Made by a program: the position numbers and the translations under genes | Shown: positions 6,656-9,994 of the stretch, in pieces | Layout: every line of letters starts with the position of its first letter | Numbering within the stretch: position 1 is the first letter of the stretch | Origin: Gemmatimonadota bacterium | GTDB taxonomy: Bacteria > Gemmatimonadota > Gemmatimonadetes > Gemmatimonadales > GWC2-71-9 | Length of the DNA stretch: 9,994 bases | Direction: 5' to 3' | Assembly: GCA_003222235.1 (NCBI GenBank) | Contig: QHVD01000108.1 | Coordinates: 1 to 9,994, forward strand | Notes under the pieces: model-generated | The model's input: the letters and a program-made list of their open reading frames with translations, nothing else | Told to the model about the DNA's origin: nothing | Database searches by the model: none

Positions 6656-8293
6656 AGCGATGGGCATGCAGACCCCACTCGGCGGCGGACATGGGCCGTC
6701 CGTGGACTTCGCGAGGGCCCGGTGGATCTGGATGTTGCCCCCTACCAGCAGCCCTGAGTCGTTGGCAATGACGCCGGTGATGGGGAACACCGGAGGCTTC
6801 GTGCAGCAGATCGCCTTGGCGATATCCTCCACCGTCTGCCCCGCTGCCGTCGGCGTGAACATGTGCATCTCGTAGAAGTCGTTGCTACCTGGCTCGCCGC
6901 GGTCGGTCGCCTCGAATCGGAACGCAACGGGGATCGGGTCCTTCTTTCCGGTCTCCGGGACGAACTGCCCGGTGCCAGTGATGCAGATGTGATCCGCCGG
7001 CGTGCGGGGCGGCGCCGCATCAGGGCAGAGCTCGCCCGCGGGCCCTCCCAGACAGCTGCACACCAGGCTGTTGAAGGTGTTCGCGTGCAGGCTTCCGCCT
7101 TTGTTCTTGCGCTTGTGGCTCCATTCGCCCTGCACGGACGCGAGCTTCGGATCGAACTTGTCGAAGCAGCCGAAGCAGCCGCACGGTGCACCCACCTGGC
7201 CGGCGAACTGCGCCTTCGTTATCTCGGCCATCACGTTCGGATCCAAGACGCCGTTGACGGTCCCACCACCCGTGATGCGGCAGCCCGCTGGGAGGGTCGT
7301 AGAGGTGGTGCTGCTCACGGTAACCTCGTTGTTGATCTCGAGAACGAAGGGGCGAAGCGTCCCCAAGTCGTTACCCTGGCCAGTTGCCACGTCGACGAGC
7401 GTGGGGACATCGTTGGCCAGAGCGATGTCCGTTGCGCTCACGGTGACGGATGCCTGCCGAGGTAGGAGGAGCGAGCACATCCCCCCGGGGCAGGCTGCGT
7501 CGTTCGTACAAGCAGTGTGCGCAGGGGCGGTGCCCCCGACGCACTCGCCCTGAGCGCACGTACCACCGGGGCACTCGCAGCAGATGCTGCCGTCGTTGGC
7601 ACCGCCGACGCAACACGATTTTGCCGAATCCGTTTCCAGATCCGACGAGCAAGCACCCATCTGGCAGGCCCCTCCGGGACAGTCGCAGCACCTCCTCCCG
7701 CTGGTGCTGCCTCCGGAACATGTGCCGAAGCCGATGCCAGCCCCAGCACTCGTACACGTCCCGCCCCCCTCGCAGCTTGGCGTGGATCGGCAGAACCCGG
7801 TGTTGTTCAGTCCGCCGACGCACGCGCCAGTGATGCATACGCCGTTCGCATTTGCGGGTGGAATACCCGCGCAATCGGCGTCGCTGCTACATGAGAAGGA
7901 GCTCGCCAAAGTTCCCGGACTTGGCGAGCCCAGGAAGAAAAACTGCCCCGCTGTCGTCCTGTCCCCGGTGAAGCAACCGCCCTTCAGGTCCGCCACCGTT
8001 GCCGGGCCCATCAGAAGGTCAGCGCTTGCGGGGCCACTGGCGTGTTTGACGAGATCCCCGATGGAGTCGACTCTCAGGGTGTCGTTAAAGGTGTCGGTAT
8101 TGGTCAGCGTGATGTTACAGCTCAACGGGCTGCCAACCGGTACCGAGGCCGGTGTGCAGCTCTTCTGAATCTCGCCCCCATGAGTTTTCGTCTGCGCGTG
8201 TGCGGCCGCGGGGCCCGACCACATCGGGGTACCCCACCCCATTACTCCCACGCCCGCAACGAGCGTTACGAAGGCTGCGAATGATCTGTCCAT
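6650..8293 (-). CDS. Cys-rich secreted protein D with GGNIQIH-type C-terminal domain
   Basis: 547 residues. The ATG at 8293 has AAGGG 8 nt upstream (8302-8306). Signal peptide 1-33, probable cut AHA-Q. The mature start GEIQKSC, followed by VGSPLSCNITLTNTD (53-67), is the domain shared with the proteins at 1-1350 and 8828-9994; it looks like a short DUF11-type strand pair. Residues about 134-273 are cysteine-rich modules (CSSDADC, CxGGxxxGxxCCxCPGGxC, CTNDAACPGGMC). A short SSTTSTTLP linker (327-335) precedes a distinct C-terminal domain. It opens CRITGGGTVNG (338-348), has a cluster CGCFGCFDKF (371-380), then EWSHKRKNKGGSLHA (390-404), DRGEPGSNDFYEMHMF (464-479) and GGNIQIH (518-524). From memory, the ITGGG / DxGEPGxxD / GGNIQIH series marks a widespread uncharacterised domain of secreted bacterial proteins. 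Function unknown. It converges on gene C with 18 nt between the stops. Confidence 0.9.
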   Translation of the reverse strand: MDRSFAAFVTLVAGVGVMGWGTPMWSGPAAAHAQTKTHGGEIQKSCTPASVPVGSPLSCNITLTNTDTFNDTLRVDSIGDLVKHASGPASADLLMGPATVADLKGGCFTGDRTTAGQFFFLGSPSPGTLASSFSCSSDADCAGIPPANANGVCITGACVGGLNNTGFCRSTPSCEGGGTCTSAGAGIGFGTCSGGSTSGRRCCDCPGGACQMGACSSDLETDSAKSCCVGGANDGSICCECPGGTCAQGECVGGTAPAHTACTNDAACPGGMCSLLLPRQASVTVSATDIALANDVPTLVDVATGQGNDLGTLRPFVLEINNEVTVSSTTSTTLPAGCRITGGGTVNGVLDPNVMAEITKAQFAGQVGAPCGCFGCFDKFDPKLASVQGEWSHKRKNKGGSLHANTFNSLVCSCLGGPAGELCPDAAPPRTPADHICITGTGQFVPETGKKDPIPVAFRFEATDRGEPGSNDFYEMHMFTPTAAGQTVEDIAKAICCTKPPVFPITGVIANDSGLLVGGNIQIHRALAKSTDGPCPPPSGVCMPIAP

Positions 8294-8460
8294 ATCTGTC
8301 GCCCTTCTCTCGTAATGTCACTCACGTTGGAGGCCCGACGCGTTAGCCGTGTGCATCGCGGGCCCTTCGCCCGGCTCGTCTCGCTTCGCGCCATAACAGA
8401 AACAGCCAAACAGCAAATCTGCATTCGAAACGTTGCTGGCGGAGCGCACAGCCCCGCCTA

Positions 8461-8502
8461 TTAGAGTTCGGCTCTCTAAACCAGTTCGCTCTCGTCCGTC
8501 AA
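8461..8502 (-). promoter_or_regulatory. Possible promoter and operator of gene D
   Basis: TTAGAGTTCGGCTCTCTAA (8461-8479) is an inverted repeat with perfect 6-bp arms around 7 bases. On the minus strand TTGACG (8497-8502), a good -35 match, is followed after 18 bp by TAGAGA (8473-8478), a poor -10 match that lies inside the palindrome. If real, the mRNA leader would be about 170 nt. Confidence 0.22.
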
Positions 8503-8773
8503 GTATTTTCTCAGTTCTCATCGTAACGCCCGCGCGGTTTCCCGGTGCCGAGGTGAGAAATAGAGGGATCACTGCCCAAGGTCCATGCGTTCCGCCATGC
8601 CGTCCGCTTCGCGATGTGCCAGTAAAACGGAAGCGTGTCTCGAAATCGCCCCGAGCGATTCAGGAAGCACGGGCCGAATAGAGGAATTGTTTACGGGGAC
8701 AACCCGAGCCGTGAAATTTTACTTGCCCCGCATAGTCGCTTGTGTGGTATACGTACCGCCCTGAGGTTTTCGT

Positions 8774-8803
8774 GTGACACACGCACGTTTGGCATACTAT
8801 TAT
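8774..8803 (+). promoter_or_regulatory. Probable sigma-70 promoter of gene E
   Basis: GTGACA (8774-8779, 5 of 6 to TTGACA), 18 bp, then TATTAT (8798-8803, 5 of 6 to TATAAT). The start would fall near 8810, leaving a leader of about 18 nt that just includes the AAGGA ribosome site. The -35 lies within the perfect palindrome GTGTGACACAC (8772-8782), a possible operator. Confidence 0.45.
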
Positions 8804-8827
8804 TCGAAAATGCGAAGGATGATATCG

Positions 8828-9994
8828 ATGAGAGGCGACAAATTCGCTCTGCTTTCCGGTACCGCCGTATTGGGTGTGGTCCTGCTCAGCGTGGCCGTCG
8901 TTTCACCAGCAGGGGCACAGAATGCGATAGACATCCAGAAGGTCTGCGGTAACATCGTTGGCGGGGATCCCGTAAACATCGACCCGTCGGTGCCCTTCTC
9001 CGCGGGGCAGCAGTTTGGCTGTGCGATCAAGGTAACCGACACCGGGACATCGCCCCTCAGGATCGATCTTGTGCAAGACAGGGTCCAGCACGTCCCCCCC
9101 GTCGGCGACATCACTTTCACCCTTGATCCAGCTGATGCCAGAACGTGCACGGTTCCGAGCCTTGCCGCTCCTCTCAGCGGCGTGTGCGTGAATCCCACAA
9201 CGGGCGCGATCAGTACGACGCCATGCACGAGGCAAGCCGACTGCGGCTTTCCTGCGCAGCGATGCGGTGTCGTCTTCACGCCAAATGTCTGTCATGCATT
9301 CGCTCACAGCGACCTCGTCTCGGGGGGCGATATCTCTTTTCGATGCAGTGACCCAGCGGCTACCCCGTGTTCACCTATTCAACCGTGTCCCGGGGGCTTC
9401 GAATGCGTCGGAGCATGTCTGGCGGCCGGCACAGTTCCCCGCGTTACCGCGCGCGCATGTGACGTCAGCCCAGGCTCCACTGTGGTGTGCCCCTCGGGAC
9501 AGGAGTGCGTACAGATACTTCCGGACATAGCCAGGGCGGAGGATACGAGCACGGTGCCCGGCACCCCGCTCAGGCAGTCATTCCCGGCGATAATTGGCGT
9601 ACCGTCCGGCAGCTTCACGGTGAGCAAGTCACCGAAGAATGCGACCTACGACATCGGGGACAACGTCAACTTCACGATCACGGTGACGAGCACGGGCCCG
9701 GGCGTGGCGAAGAACGTCGTCCTGAACGACCCCCTGCCGACTTTGGGGAACCTCAACAGCTGGTCGATCACGGGCGATCCGAGCGGGCGCTGCACCCTCG
9801 TCGCAAACACGCTGAACTGTCCCTTCGGGGATCTCGCTAACGGCCAGACGCGGACGGTGACCGTGGCCACCACGGCGACGGGCGGGGCGGACCTGACGGC
9901 GTGTCCGGGCAATCAGAAGCTCAACAACACGGCGACGGCGACGAGCACCGGGCTGCCGCCCAAGAGCGACACCGGCGACTACCTCTGCACGCCG
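8828..9994 (+). CDS. Cys-rich secreted protein E with DUF11 domain, 3'-partial
   Basis: The frame is open from 8828 to the right edge (389 codons). ATGs at 8810, 8819 and 8828 are all in frame; 8828 is preferred because AAGGA (8815-8819) lies 8 nt before it. Signal peptide 1-30, cut AGA-Q. The mature N-terminus AIDIQKVC and QQFGCAIKVTDTGTSPLRID (61-80) match the N-terminal domain of the proteins at 1-1350 and 6650-8293. Residues about 107-227 contain cysteine-rich modules (CTRQADCGFPAQRC, CPGGFECVGAC, CPSGQEC). Residues about 262-352 form a DUF11-like domain (FTVSKSPKNATYDIGDNVNF, then TITVTSTGPGVAKNVVLNDP), a beta-sandwich common in repeated form in bacterial surface proteins. More DUF11 copies may follow beyond the window. 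No enzyme motif is visible. Role at the surface or outside the cell is inferred. Confidence 0.88.
   Translation, partial: MRGDKFALLSGTAVLGVVLLSVAVVSPAGAQNAIDIQKVCGNIVGGDPVNIDPSVPFSAGQQFGCAIKVTDTGTSPLRIDLVQDRVQHVPPVGDITFTLDPADARTCTVPSLAAPLSGVCVNPTTGAISTTPCTRQADCGFPAQRCGVVFTPNVCHAFAHSDLVSGGDISFRCSDPAATPCSPIQPCPGGFECVGACLAAGTVPRVTARACDVSPGSTVVCPSGQECVQILPDIARAEDTSTVPGTPLRQSFPAIIGVPSGSFTVSKSPKNATYDIGDNVNFTITVTSTGPGVAKNVVLNDPLPTLGNLNSWSITGDPSGRCTLVANTLNCPFGDLANGQTRTVTVATTATGGADLTACPGNQKLNNTATATSTGLPPKSDTGDYLCTP

Larger units (their letters stand above)
8294..8827. other. Divergent intergenic region between genes D and E
   Basis: This 534-bp spacer separates two divergently transcribed cysteine-rich paralogues. 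It is AT-richer than its surroundings (for example 8395-8430 and 8700-8810). Open frames in it have no signal peptide, family motif or plausible start site. It holds a palindrome (8461-8479), an imperfect hairpin pairing CGGGGACAA (8694-8702) with TTGCCCCG (8723-8730) with one bulge, and the probable promoter of gene E. Confidence 0.6.

Noticed and set aside
8433..8681. 82-codon plus-strand frame in the D/E spacer
   Set aside because: No ribosome site, no family resemblance, and codon-position composition unlike the neighbouring genes.
1542..8808. TTCGAA upstream of each of genes A, D and E (1542, 8424, 8803) as a shared operator
   Set aside because: The hexamer is short, its flanks and distances to the start codons differ, and another copy occurs inside the coding sequence of E near 9398. 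Chance is a sufficient explanation.

Overview
The window is high-GC DNA from what looks like a free-living Gram-negative bacterium. Secreted cysteine-rich proteins, Thr/Ser-rich 'TTSTTSTT' linkers and paired sigma-54 promoters recall metagenome-derived lineages once lumped as Deltaproteobacteria (Binatota, Myxococcota and similar). That placement is inference from style, not from a marker gene. There is no RNA gene, insertion sequence, CRISPR array or metabolic operon.

Layout. (1) 1-1350, minus strand: the N-terminal 450 codons of a very cysteine-rich secreted protein (A), running off the left edge inside a 90-bp coding tandem repeat. (2) 1351-2234: a long spacer holding a decayed C-terminal piece of an acyl-CoA dehydrogenase gene (about 1615-1900, two frameshifts), then the regulatory region of the next gene. 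(3) 2235-4430 and 4730-6631, plus strand: two paralogous secreted proteins (B, C) built from fibronectin-III-like, PKD and seven beta-propeller repeats. Each is preceded by a near-consensus sigma-54 promoter and a shared upstream element about 70 bp further upstream. (4) 6650-8293, minus strand, convergent with C: a second cysteine-rich secreted protein (D). (5) 8294-8827: a divergent spacer. (6) 8828-9994, plus strand, open at the right edge: a third cysteine-rich secreted protein (E) with a DUF11-type domain.

All five intact genes encode exported proteins. A, D and E share a signal peptide ending AxA-Q, then an I-(E/Q)-K-x-C motif and a G-x-x-x-x-C-x-I-x-(V/L)-T strand, so they form one paralogous family. 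B and C form another and share about 180 bp of upstream DNA, so promoter and gene were probably duplicated together. No enzyme domain is recognisable in the five intact genes. The cluster reads as part of a surface or extracellular protein repertoire, with B and C probably co-regulated by one sigma-54 activator. Partners, anchoring and substrate are unknown.
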